Numbered from the stretch's first letter, positions 7,655 to 14,760 are shown. The stretch: 15,645 bases of DNA from an uncultured Bacilli bacterium (GCA_947627685.1 CANQWZ010000023.1:1-15645); one strand, 5' to 3'. A program made the numbers and translations. The notes: generated by a model not told the origin, from the letters alone.

Positions 7655-7977
7655 TGGACGAAAATCTTAAAAAGAAAAATTATTATAATGCTTTATATGC
7701 CTATTATCAACCTCTACTAACATCTAAACAACAAAAAATATTTGAAGATTATTATTTTGAAGATTATAGCCTAGCCGAAATAGCTATTTTTCAAGGTGTT
7801 TCACGTAATGCCATTTGGGATTTACTTAAACATGTAGAACATAATTTAGATGAATATGAAACTAAATTAGGTCTAAAAAAGAAAAATTTACAATTAGTAA
7901 CTTTGTTAGATACTTTAGAAAAGCACACTGACCAAGAAGGTCAAAAAATTATCAAAAAAATTAAAGAAATGGAGTAA
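7654..7977 (+). CDS. ylxM: SRP-associated HTH protein YlxM
   Basis: Small helix-turn-helix protein of the UPF0122 family, encoded next to ffh in many Bacillota; it is thought to associate with SRP function (in streptococci it has been linked to Ffh and SRP RNA). The sequence shows a sigma-70 region 4-like helix-turn-helix at about 39-62 (SLAEIAIFQGVSRNAIWDLL) and a coiled, charged C-terminus rich in Lys and Glu. At 107 residues it is family length. Its ATG overlaps the ftsY stop by one base, and the GGAG for ffh lies in its last codons. The position between ftsY and ffh is the main support for the name. Whether it binds DNA, RNA or protein cannot be seen here. Confidence 0.92.
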   Translation: MDENLKKKNYYNALYAYYQPLLTSKQQKIFEDYYFEDYSLAEIAIFQGVSRNAIWDLLKHVEHNLDEYETKLGLKKKNLQLVTLLDTLEKHTDQEGQKIIKKIKEME

Positions 7978-7981
7978 AAAT

Positions 7982-9391
7982 ATGCCATTTGAAAATCTAA
8001 GTGAAAAAATCCAATATACTTTGCGAAAACTAACCGGGCGTGGTAAAGTTAATGAAAAAGATATTGAAGATGCCATGCGTGAAATTAGAGTATCATTACT
8101 AGAGGCCGATGTTAATTATAAAATTGTTAAAGAATTTATCAGTGAAGTAAAAGTTTTAGCATTAGGTGAAAAGGTAATGAAATCACTAACACCAGGTGAT
8201 CAAGTAGTAAAAATCGTTTATGATGAACTAGTAAAATTGATGGGTGATGAGGCTGTACCTATAAACTTAAAAAAGGCTGGTACAAGTGTTGTTTTAGTAG
8301 TTGGTTTACAAGGTAGTGGTAAAACGACGCATGTTGGTAAACTGGCTAATTATTTAAGAAAGAACAATAAACTAAAACCTTTATTAATTGCGGCCGATAT
8401 TTATCGTCCTGCTGCTATCAATCAATTAGTTACTATTGGTAAACAATTAGATATTGAAGTTTTCCAATTGGGTACTAGTGTTAAACCACAAGAAATCGTA
8501 AAAAAGGGCTTAGAATATGCTAAAGAAAAAAGTTTCAATTTAGTTTTAATAGATACGGCTGGTAGACTTGCGATTGATGAGGCTTTAATGCAAGAATTAG
8601 TAGAAATTAAAGCGCTTAGTAATCCTGATGAAATATTGTTAACCGTTGATGCCATGACAGGTCAAGACGCTGTAAATGTTGCGCAAACTTTCCATGACAA
8701 ACTAAATATTACCGGTTGCTTATTAACTAAACTTGATAGTGATACAAGAGGTGGAGCAGCTTTATCTATTAGATACATGACAAAAATACCAATTAAATTT
8801 ATTGGTCTTGGTGAAAAAATGGATGAACTTGATGTTTTCCATCCTGACCGTATGGCCAAAAGAATTTTAGGAATGGGTGATGTCTTAACTTTTATTGAAA
8901 AGGCGCAAGAATCTTTTGATGAAGAAGTAGCGATGAAAATGGCTGAAAAAATGCAAGCAGGTCGTTTTACTTACAATGATTTTTTAGACCAAATCAAAAG
9001 AATTAAAAAAATGGGTTCCTTAAAAGGTTTATTATCTTTGATACCAGGCATAGGATCAAAAATAAGAAATTTAGATATTGATGAAAAACGTTTTACCTAT
9101 ATCGAGGCTATTATCGGTTCTATGACCAAAGAAGAAAGAAATAATCCTGATTTAATTACGAAAAGCCATAGTCGTAAAAGTCGTATTGCAAATGGAAGTG
9201 GCCGTTCATATCAAGAAATCAATAATCTTACTAAACAATTTGAACAAATGCGTATCCAAATGAAAGCGGTCATGGGTATGGATGAAAGTCAAATGGAAAA
9301 AGTTTCTAAAGGCCAAGCGCCTATGCCAGCTATGCAAGCATCTAAGCCTAAAAAAGGTAAAGGTAAAAATAAAGGTGGTTTTCGCTTTTAA
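7982..9391 (+). CDS. ffh: Signal recognition particle protein Ffh
   Basis: The protein subunit of SRP: it binds SRP RNA and hydrophobic signal sequences as they leave the ribosome, and uses GTP to hand them to FtsY. The N domain is at about 1-95. G-domain motifs: GLQGSGKTT (108-116), DTAGR (191-195), TKLD (249-252) and GLGE (275-278). The Met-rich M domain (about 300-440) carries the SRP-RNA-binding motif SRKSRIANGSG (397-407). The tail is basic and Gly/Lys-rich (KKGKGKNKGGFRF). At 469 residues it is slightly longer than many, mainly through that tail. ATG follows GGAG (7971-7974), which overlaps the end of ylxM. The SRP RNA gene itself is not recognisable in this window. Confidence 0.97.
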   Translation: MPFENLSEKIQYTLRKLTGRGKVNEKDIEDAMREIRVSLLEADVNYKIVKEFISEVKVLALGEKVMKSLTPGDQVVKIVYDELVKLMGDEAVPINLKKAGTSVVLVVGLQGSGKTTHVGKLANYLRKNNKLKPLLIAADIYRPAAINQLVTIGKQLDIEVFQLGTSVKPQEIVKKGLEYAKEKSFNLVLIDTAGRLAIDEALMQELVEIKALSNPDEILLTVDAMTGQDAVNVAQTFHDKLNITGCLLTKLDSDTRGGAALSIRYMTKIPIKFIGLGEKMDELDVFHPDRMAKRILGMGDVLTFIEKAQESFDEEVAMKMAEKMQAGRFTYNDFLDQIKRIKKMGSLKGLLSLIPGIGSKIRNLDIDEKRFTYIEAIIGSMTKEERNNPDLITKSHSRKSRIANGSGRSYQEINNLTKQFEQMRIQMKAVMGMDESQMEKVSKGQAPMPAMQASKPKKGKGKNKGGFRF

Positions 9392-9418
9392 AATATAAAT
9401 GAAGGAGGCTAAGTAGCT

Positions 9419-10789
9419 ATGGAACAAAACTATATTGATGAAATACTAGCAATTATTAAAAGTAATAAAAGTGACACAGAAATTAAAGAAGCATTATTAA
9501 ATTATCATGAAAGTGATATTGCGAAAATATTTCCAAGCCTTACTAAAGAAGAGCGTTATAAACTATATCGCCTTTTTGATGAAGTTGTTTTAGCTGATAT
9601 TTTTAGCTATTTAGATAATCCTGCTGACTATTTAGATGAATTAACAAACGAAAAAGCTGCTGATATCCTAGAAACCATGGATACTGATGATGCCATTGAT
9701 GTCTTAGAAGAATTAGAAGAAGAAGATCGTAAAGAATTAATTGAATTAATGGATAAAGAAGCGGTTGCGGATATCAACTTAATTAAATCATATGATGATG
9801 ATATGATTGGTAGTAAAATGACTACTAATTATATTGCAATTGATAAAGATGCTACTATCAAACAAGCTATGAAAAAAATTGTTGAAGAAGCGGCTATTAA
9901 TGATAATATCTCGGTTATCTATTTCATAGATAAAAAGGCTGAATTTTATGGAGCTATGGATTTAAGAGATTTAATTATCGCCAGAGAAGGTCAAAATTTA
10001 GAAGCCTTAATTAAAACTTCATATCCTTATTTACATGCTACTGAACTTGTTAGTGATTGCCTTTCTAAAATACAAGAATATGCTTTAGATTCTATTCCAG
10101 TAGTTGATGAAGATTTGCATTTAATTGGTGTAATTACTAGTAGTGATGTCGTAGAAGCTACGCAAGATGCTTTAGGGGATGACTACGCTAAACTTGCTGG
10201 TCTTGCAAGCGAAGAAGATTTGAAAGAACCCCTTTTAAAATCAGTAAAAAAAAGAATTCCTTGGCTTTTTGCTTTATTAGGCCTTGGCCTTATAACTTCG
10301 TTACTAGTTTCTAGATTTGAAACAGTCGTTGCGGGCTTACCAGTAATTGTTGCTTTTCAATCTTTAATTTTAGATATGGCAGGTAATTGTGGTACACAAT
10401 CATTAGCCGTAACCATTAGAGTTTTAAGTGATGAAAAAATCACCAATAAAGATATTTTTAAAATGCTTTTTAAAGAATTTAAAGTAGGTTTATTTAATGG
10501 TCTAATAGTAGGCCTTGCAACTTTTATTTTTGTAACTATTTTTCTATATCTTTCCCAAAAAGCATTAGGTAATATGCAAATTTTGAAAATCTCTGGTGTT
10601 GTTGGCATCAGTATGTTTACATCAATGTTTGTATCGGGTTTTGTTGGTACCTTAATGCCGGTAATTTTTAAAAAATGTAAAATTGACCCGGCTGTTGCAT
10701 CAGGCCCATTCATTACGACCATTAATGATATTGTCGCAATTGTTATATATTATGGTCTAGCTTGGATAATGATTTTAAATTTAATTTAA
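9419..10789 (+). CDS. mgtE: Magnesium transporter MgtE
   Basis: Mg2+-selective channel/transporter of the inner membrane, gated by cytosolic Mg2+. Domains in order: an acidic helical N domain (about 1-128), two CBS domains (about 130-250; SIPVVDEDLHLIGVITSSD marks the second), a connecting helix, and five membrane segments (about 281-456). Family signatures are present: GNCGTQSLA (322-330) and DPAVASGPFITTIND, where Asp437 matches the pore aspartate of known MgtE proteins. At 456 residues it is full length. ATG follows AAGGAGG (9402-9408) at 10 bases. It starts 27 bases after ffh with no promoter, terminator or M-box between, so it is probably the last gene of the SRP operon. No strong terminator follows before the queT promoter. 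Confidence 0.96.
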   Translation: MEQNYIDEILAIIKSNKSDTEIKEALLNYHESDIAKIFPSLTKEERYKLYRLFDEVVLADIFSYLDNPADYLDELTNEKAADILETMDTDDAIDVLEELEEEDRKELIELMDKEAVADINLIKSYDDDMIGSKMTTNYIAIDKDATIKQAMKKIVEEAAINDNISVIYFIDKKAEFYGAMDLRDLIIAREGQNLEALIKTSYPYLHATELVSDCLSKIQEYALDSIPVVDEDLHLIGVITSSDVVEATQDALGDDYAKLAGLASEEDLKEPLLKSVKKRIPWLFALLGLGLITSLLVSRFETVVAGLPVIVAFQSLILDMAGNCGTQSLAVTIRVLSDEKITNKDIFKMLFKEFKVGLFNGLIVGLATFIFVTIFLYLSQKALGNMQILKISGVVGISMFTSMFVSGFVGTLMPVIFKKCKIDPAVASGPFITTINDIVAIVIYYGLAWIMILNLI

Positions 10790-10805
10790 AAAATTATCTA
10801 AATAT

Positions 10806-10835
10806 TTGTTAATTTTAATCAATTTGTGATATAAT
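10806..10835 (+). promoter_or_regulatory. Promoter for queT
   Basis: TTGTTA (10806-10811), an 18-base spacer, and an extended -10 TGA-TATAAT (TATAAT at 10830-10835). The predicted start, near 10842, coincides with the first base of riboswitch stem P1, which supports both calls. Confidence 0.75.
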
Positions 10836-10841
10836 CTTTGC

Positions 10842-10885
10842 GAGATGTTCCTTGCCTAACCATCTCAAATAAAAAACAAGGAGAT
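10842..10885 (+). promoter_or_regulatory. preQ1-I riboswitch, translational type, controlling queT
   Basis: Stem P1 is GAGATG (10842-10847) with CATCTC (10861-10866), six perfect pairs. The loop contains CCTTG (10850-10854), which pairs with CAAGG (10877-10881) to form the H-type pseudoknot. An A-rich strand (10867-10876) joins the two stems, as in the Bacillus element: TTC before the pseudoknot arm, CTAACC before P1', then AAAAAAC. The 3' pseudoknot arm overlaps the queT ribosome site AAGGAGAT (10878-10885), so preQ1 binding should hide it and lower translation. No terminator lies between the aptamer and the gene, consistent with translational control. Sequence pattern, small size and downstream queT agree; the ligand is inferred from the class. 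Confidence 0.88.
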
Positions 10886-10891
10886 AAAAAA

Positions 10892-11407
10892 ATGAATAAT
10901 GAAAGTTTAATTAAAAAAGTAGTACGTATTTCAGTTATTGCTGCGATGTATGTAGCATTAACGCTCGCCCTATCATTTATGTCTTATGGAGGCATACAGT
11001 ATAGGGTTGCCGAAATATTAGTATTACTTTGTTTTTTTAGGAAAGATTATGCTATTTCGATGATTATTGGTTGTGCTATTGCTAATGCCTTTAGTCCCTT
11101 AGGCCTAATTGATGTTGCCATGGGAACACTAGCTACTGCTATAGCTGTAACGGGCATTATGTTTTCGAAAAGGTTAATTGTGGCAGGCCTTTTTCCAGTA
11201 GTAGCTAATGCTCTTATAGTAGCATGGGAATTGCAAATAGTTTTTAAAGAACCTTTCTGGTTTAGTGCTTTAACTGTAGGTTTTGGAGAAGCCGTTGTAA
11301 TTTTGGTTGGCGTTATCATTTTTATGCTTTTACGCCAAAATGAAAAATTTCTTACTTTAATTAAAGCTAATCAAAACTTACCTAAAGATGTAACATCTAA
11401 TGACTAA
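10892..11407 (+). CDS. queT: Queuosine precursor transporter QueT (ECF S-component)
   Basis: Membrane substrate-binding subunit of an energy-coupling-factor transporter, predicted to import a queuosine precursor such as preQ1 or a queuine-like base. About six hydrophobic segments span residues 10-147. Family-typical stretches are GGIQYRVAEILVLL (33-46), CAIANAFSPLGLIDVAMGTLAT (61-82) and a late NALIVAWEL. At 171 residues it is S-component size. The ATG at 10892 is chosen because AAGGAGAT lies 6 bases upstream; an in-frame TTG at 10838 would put the riboswitch inside the coding region. Partner EcfA/EcfT genes are not in the window, so it probably shares a general ECF module. Expression is likely turned down by preQ1 through the riboswitch. 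Confidence 0.92.
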   Translation: MNNESLIKKVVRISVIAAMYVALTLALSFMSYGGIQYRVAEILVLLCFFRKDYAISMIIGCAIANAFSPLGLIDVAMGTLATAIAVTGIMFSKRLIVAGLFPVVANALIVAWELQIVFKEPFWFSALTVGFGEAVVILVGVIIFMLLRQNEKFLTLIKANQNLPKDVTSND

Positions 11408-11428
11408 TTTGCTAATTAAAAAACAAAA

Positions 11429-11445
11429 AGGCTCAATTTGAGCCT
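11429..11445. terminator. Bidirectional terminator between queT and ruvA
   Basis: AGGCTCA (11429-11435) pairs with TGAGCCT (11439-11445) around a 3-base loop. On the + strand, CTTTGCTTTTTT follows; on the - strand, TTTTTGTTTTTT follows. It can therefore end both queT and the converging ruvA transcript. Confidence 0.88.
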
Positions 11446-11469
11446 CTTTGCTTTTTTAAATGATAATAA

Positions 11470-11498
11470 TTGACTTTATGCTTTTAAAATGGTATACT
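11470..11498 (+). promoter_or_regulatory. Orphan + strand promoter facing the 3' end of ruvA
   Basis: TTGACT (11470-11475), a 17-base spacer, and an extended -10 TGG-TATACT (TATACT at 11493-11498). The match is about as good as those of real genes here, yet no + strand gene follows; transcription from about 11505 would run antisense into ruvA. It may be a leftover of an ancestral ruvA promoter (see findings) or drive a very short RNA. AT-rich DNA gives chance matches, hence moderate confidence. Confidence 0.55.
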
Positions 11499-11515
11499 TT
11501 AATTATCTTAATAGC

Positions 11516-11543
11516 AATTAATAATTAGTATTAATTCTTTTTT
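11516..11543 (+). terminator. AT-rich hairpin with T-run, + strand, at ruvA 3' end
   Basis: AATTAATA (11516-11523) pairs with TATTAATT (11529-11536) around ATTAG, followed by C and six T on the + strand only. It would stop transcripts from the orphan promoter after about 40 bases. The 3' arm contains the ruvA stop codon. With no G-C pair in the stem it would be weak. Confidence 0.4.
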
Positions 11544-12103
11544 AGACGTCTTAAGGCTTCTTTTACGGAATCACTTAAAGGCGTTGTTTCATTTAAAGTT
11601 AAATCTTTGGTAGCAAATTTTATTTCTTGGCTATTATAACCTAAAGATTTTAAAGCTAAGATTACACTATTTAGTTTTTCACTTGCTTTAGGGGTTTTTG
11701 AATCATCATCAAAATTAATTTTACCTTTTAAATCTAAAATAATTTGTTGACTTAATTTAAGACCAATACCGGGGAATTGACTAAAAAATTTAGTGTTACT
11801 ACTATCTAAAGCATTAACAATTTCACTTGCTGTACTAGATGCTAAAATGGCAAGAGCTCCTTTAGGACCTAATCCTTTTACACTAATAAGGTTTTCAAAC
11901 ATATCGCGAGCCTCTTTACTTGCAAAACCAAATAATTCTTCAGCATCTTCTCTAACATGATAATGTAAATAAATAGTCATATTGGTATTTAATTCGAATT
12001 GATAAGGATTAGGTACTCTAAGATAATAACCAATATTATTTACTTCAAAAACAATATGAGTGGCATGAATTTCGCTAACTTGCCCTTTAAAATAACTATA
12101 CAT
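11531..12103 (-). CDS. ruvA: Holliday junction DNA helicase subunit RuvA
   Basis: Forms the tetramer that holds a four-way DNA junction flat and loads the RuvB motors for branch migration in recombination repair. Domain I is an OB fold at about 1-62 (starting MYSYFKGQVSEI). Domain II has two helix-hairpin-helix motifs, near SVKGLGPKGALAIL (74-87) and FPGIGLKLSQQIILDLKGK (110-128). A variable linker (about 130-142) leads to the RuvB-binding domain III (about 143-188). At 190 residues it is slightly short but complete. ATG follows AGGAGGA (12108-12114 on the - strand). It is transcribed away from ruvB, whereas most bacteria have ruvA-ruvB in one operon. It has its own promoter (12125-12153) and the 11429-11445 terminator. 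Confidence 0.95.
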   Translation of the reverse strand: MYSYFKGQVSEIHATHIVFEVNNIGYYLRVPNPYQFELNTNMTIYLHYHVREDAEELFGFASKEARDMFENLISVKGLGPKGALAILASSTASEIVNALDSSNTKFFSQFPGIGLKLSQQIILDLKGKINFDDDSKTPKASEKLNSVILALKSLGYNSQEIKFATKDLTLNETTPLSDSVKEALRRLKKN

Positions 12104-12124
12104 ACTTTCCTCCTAGTCACTAAT

Positions 12125-12153
12125 ATTATAACACATAATGAAGATTAAAGCAA
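12125..12153 (-). promoter_or_regulatory. Promoter for ruvA
   Basis: On the - strand, TTGCTT (12153-12148), a 17-base spacer and an extended -10 TGT-TATAAT (TATAAT at 12130-12125). The transcript would start near 12118, with only about 15 bases before the ATG, just enough for the ribosome site. I see no comparably good + strand promoter for ruvB in this 68-base gap, and no LexA-type operator (CGAAC...GTTCG). Confidence 0.65.
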
Positions 12154-12171
12154 AAGAAAGGATGATTTCTA

Positions 12172-13170
12172 GTGGACAACTTAATGGATAAAAAAATGAT
12201 TGATGGTGATGAAATTGAAATATCTTTAAGACCCCAATCATTAAAAGAATACGTTGGTCAAGATGAATTAAAAGAAATGATGAAAGTTTTCATTGCGACA
12301 GCTAAAATGCGTAATGAGGCCTTAGATCATGTTTTATTATATGGCCCTCCCGGACTTGGTAAAACAACCCTTGCTCATATTATTGCTAACGAAATGAATA
12401 CAGGTATAAAAATTACAACTGGTCCTGCTTTATCAAGACCCGGTGATCTTGCAGCAATATTATCATCACTTGAAGCAGGTGATATTTTATTCATTGATGA
12501 AATACATCGTATTCCGAAAGTAATTGAAGAAATTTTGTATTCTGCTATGGAAGACTTCGCAATTGATATTGTTATGGGCAAAGATTCAGGTGCTACTACT
12601 TTAAGAATTGATTTACCACCTTTTACCTTGGTAGGAGCAACTACGCGTTTTGGTGATTTAACAGCACCAATGCGTGATCGTTTTGGTATTATTCATCAAT
12701 TAAAATATTATACAAATGAAGAATTAGCTACTATTATCACAAGAACTTCTAAAATTTTTGCTTTTGCCATTGATAAAGATGCTACTTATGAACTTGCTAG
12801 GCGATCACGGGGTACACCAAGAATTGCTAATCGTCTTTTTAGGCGTATTCGTGATTTTGCGCAATTTGAAAATTTAGATCATATTACCATGGCTATAACT
12901 GATTATGCTTTAAATAAACTAGATATTGACAAAGCCGGTCTTGATATTACCGATCGTAAATATTTAATGGGGTTAATAGAACGCTTTAAAGGCGGACCTG
13001 CTGGTATTGAAGCCTTAGCTGCTACAATATCAGAAGAAACCGTAACATTAGAAGATGTTAATGAGCCATATCTTTTACAAGAAGGTTTTATTATTAGAAC
13101 GCATAGAGGACGTGTTGTAACCGAAAAAGCTTACCAACACCTTGGCATTAATAAAGGGGGCTTATTGTGA
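12172..13170 (+). CDS. ruvB: Holliday junction branch migration ATPase RuvB
   Basis: AAA+ motor that works with RuvA to drive branch migration of Holliday junctions. Walker A is GPPGLGKT (58-65), Walker B LFIDEIH (106-112), sensor 1 GATTR (155-159), with arginines in MRDRFG (167-172) near the arginine-finger position and sensor 2 RGTPRIA (213-219). The C-terminal winged helix contains HRGRV (311-315). At 332 residues it is normal. The GTG start is chosen for AAGGA (12158-12162), 9 bases upstream; the in-frame ATG at 12184 is too far from it. The stop overlaps the queA start by 4 bases (GTGA). ruvB-queA is a common Bacilli pair. Its promoter is unclear because ruvA, normally upstream in the same operon, lies divergently. 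Confidence 0.97.
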   Translation: MDNLMDKKMIDGDEIEISLRPQSLKEYVGQDELKEMMKVFIATAKMRNEALDHVLLYGPPGLGKTTLAHIIANEMNTGIKITTGPALSRPGDLAAILSSLEAGDILFIDEIHRIPKVIEEILYSAMEDFAIDIVMGKDSGATTLRIDLPPFTLVGATTRFGDLTAPMRDRFGIIHQLKYYTNEELATIITRTSKIFAFAIDKDATYELARRSRGTPRIANRLFRRIRDFAQFENLDHITMAITDYALNKLDIDKAGLDITDRKYLMGLIERFKGGPAGIEALAATISEETVTLEDVNEPYLLQEGFIIRTHRGRVVTEKAYQHLGINKGGLL

Positions 13171-14192
13171 AAGTAGCCGACTATGATTATAATTTACCAA
13201 CTGAACTTATTGCGCAAACACCCCTTGAAAAACGTGATGAAGCAAGGCTTATGGTAGTCGATAAAAAAACTGGTGCTATTAGTCATCATCATTTTTATGA
13301 TATTGTTGATTTTTTAGATGAAAATGATGTTTTAGTTTTAAATGATACTAAAGTTATCCCTTCACGCATTTATGGTAATAAAGTTGATACAGGTGCTCAT
13401 ATTGAAGTTTTACTTTTAAAAGAAGTAGAAAAAGATGTTTGGCAGGCTTTAACTAAACCGGCTCGTAGGGTAAAATTAGGTAGTCAAATTAGTTTTGGCG
13501 AAAACATATTAGTTGCAACTTGTATAAAAGTTTTAGATGATGGTGAAAGAATTTTTAAAATGACATATGATGGTCTTTTCTTAGAAATTCTTGAAAAAAT
13601 CGGTACGATGCCTCTACCACCTTATATTCATAAAAAATTATATCAACAAGATTATTATCAAACCGTTTATGCGAAAGATTATGGTAGTGCCGCAGCCCCA
13701 ACGGCAGGTCTACATTTTACTAATGAATTACTTGCTAAACTACAAGCTAAAAAGGTGGAAATTTTATATATTACTTTAAATGTAGGATTAGGTACTTTTA
13801 GGCCAGTAACCGCCGAAGAAATAGAAGATCATCATATGCATAGTGAAACCTATCATATGAGTAAAGAGGTAGCTACTAAATTAAATAAAGCTAAAGCGCT
13901 TGGCAAAAGAATTGTAAGTGTTGGAACAACTTCCACAAGGACCTTAGAAAGCATTATGGCTAAGCATGGCAAATTTGTTGAATGTTATGAAGCAACCAAT
14001 ATTTTTATTTATCCACCCTATGAATTTAAAGCTGTAGATGCTTTAATTACGAATTTTCATCTTCCTAAATCGACTTTAATTATGCTTGTTAGTGCACTTG
14101 CTAGTAAAGAGATTATCTTGAATGCATATCAAGTAGCTGTAAGCGAAAAATATCGTTTTTTCTCTTTTGGTGATGCAATGTTCATTAAATAA
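13167..14192 (+). CDS. queA: tRNA preQ1(34) S-adenosylmethionine ribosyltransferase-isomerase QueA
   Basis: Transfers and rearranges the ribose of S-adenosylmethionine onto preQ1 already inserted at tRNA position 34, making epoxyqueuosine. Family motifs run through the protein: YDYNLPTELIAQTPL (6-20), VLNDTKVIPSR (57-67), MPLPPYI (148-154), SAAAPTAGLHFT (174-185), GLGTFRPV (207-214), VGTTSTRTLES (252-262) and TNFHLPKSTLIMLVSAL. At 341 residues it is full length. The GTG start overlaps the ruvB stop and has GGGGG (13156-13160) 6 bases upstream. The usual neighbour tgt does not follow; a bidirectional terminator does. With the preQ1-controlled queT nearby, the cell evidently makes or salvages queuosine. 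Confidence 0.97.
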   Translation: MKVADYDYNLPTELIAQTPLEKRDEARLMVVDKKTGAISHHHFYDIVDFLDENDVLVLNDTKVIPSRIYGNKVDTGAHIEVLLLKEVEKDVWQALTKPARRVKLGSQISFGENILVATCIKVLDDGERIFKMTYDGLFLEILEKIGTMPLPPYIHKKLYQQDYYQTVYAKDYGSAAAPTAGLHFTNELLAKLQAKKVEILYITLNVGLGTFRPVTAEEIEDHHMHSETYHMSKEVATKLNKAKALGKRIVSVGTTSTRTLESIMAKHGKFVECYEATNIFIYPPYEFKAVDALITNFHLPKSTLIMLVSALASKEIILNAYQVAVSEKYRFFSFGDAMFIK

Positions 14193-14201
14193 CGACAAAA
14201 T

Positions 14202-14240
14202 AAAAAAGTTTATTTGTTAATACAACAAGTAAACTTTTTT
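14202..14240. terminator. Bidirectional terminator between queA and the zinc-ribbon gene
   Basis: A 17-pair stem: 14202-14218 pairs with 14224-14240, with one T/G mismatch (14213/14229) and a 5-base loop. A-rich and T-rich flanks give T-runs on both strands (TTTTTTATTTT on each). It serves queA (+) and the converging membrane protein gene (-), whose stop codon at 14239-14241 lies at its edge. Confidence 0.85.
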
Positions 14241-14760
14241 ATTTTATACTTTTACCACAATGAGGGCAAAAATTGTCATTTTCTCGTAACTCTGCACCAC
14301 AAAAAGAACATAATCTTACATAATATTCATTTTCGACTGGTTTAGATACATTACTGGCTGTTGTTTGTTTGTTAACTTTACCTTTTTTAAAATGCGTGAT
14401 AACTTTTGCAAGAGGTAAAATACCGGCTAGTAAAAAAGGCAAGAAGAATAAAATAAGATATCCAGGAGCACCACTTTCAAAGGCCATTATCATCATAAAG
14501 ATAAGGGCACTATACCAAACAATACAAAAAAAGATCATATAAATCGTTTGCGCAACGCTGGTAACTTTAGAATTAGTTGAATTATTATTATGATAGGTAA
14601 TACTTGATTCGTCATATTTTTGGCCTTCATCTTTGATAATATAGTTAGTATCGGCGTATTGATTATTAGTATGAGATGTTTTTTTCCTTGTTATAATAAT
14701 AAGGAATAAAACTACAAAAAAGATCATAAAGCAAACTGTGATAATTAAAGCCATTTTCAT
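14239..14760 (-). CDS. Membrane protein with C-terminal zinc ribbon, function unknown
   Basis: I do not recognise a specific family. Visible features: a hydrophobic N-terminal segment (about 4-24), a polar stretch rich in Asn, Ser, Thr and Tyr (about 28-68), two further membrane segments (about 71-93 and 101-122), a short polar link, and a C-terminal four-Cys zinc ribbon C151-x2-C154 ... C165-x2-C168 in the form CSFCGAEL...FCPHCGKSI. Such double CxxC ribbons are common at the ends of small Bacillota membrane proteins. ATG at 14758-14760 has GGGAGG (14770-14775) 9 bases upstream. A TATAAT (14794-14789, - strand) is a possible -10 without a good -35. It stands alone, divergent from glgB and convergent with queA. 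An N-terminal signal anchor is possible. Confidence 0.85.
   Translation of the reverse strand: MKMALIITVCFMIFFVVLFLIIITRKKTSHTNNQYADTNYIIKDEGQKYDESSITYHNNNSTNSKVTSVAQTIYMIFFCIVWYSALIFMMIMAFESGAPGYLILFFLPFLLAGILPLAKVITHFKKGKVNKQTTASNVSKPVENEYYVRLCSFCGAELRENDNFCPHCGKSIK

Noticed and set aside
9392..9418. An M-box magnesium riboswitch ahead of mgtE
   Set aside because: Only 27 bases separate ffh and mgtE, far too few for this aptamer.
10357..10722. A 121-codon - strand reading frame
   Set aside because: It lies entirely antisense to the conserved membrane domain of mgtE, has no ribosome site, and its composition is what the reverse of that gene gives.
10838..11407. An 18-residue longer queT starting at TTG 10838
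   Set aside because: The extra codons are the riboswitch sequence; the ATG at 10892 has an ideal ribosome site and gives the normal family N-terminus.
12104..12171. A LexA (SOS) operator controlling ruvA/ruvB
   Set aside because: No CGAAC-N4-GTTCG-like site is present in the gap on either strand.
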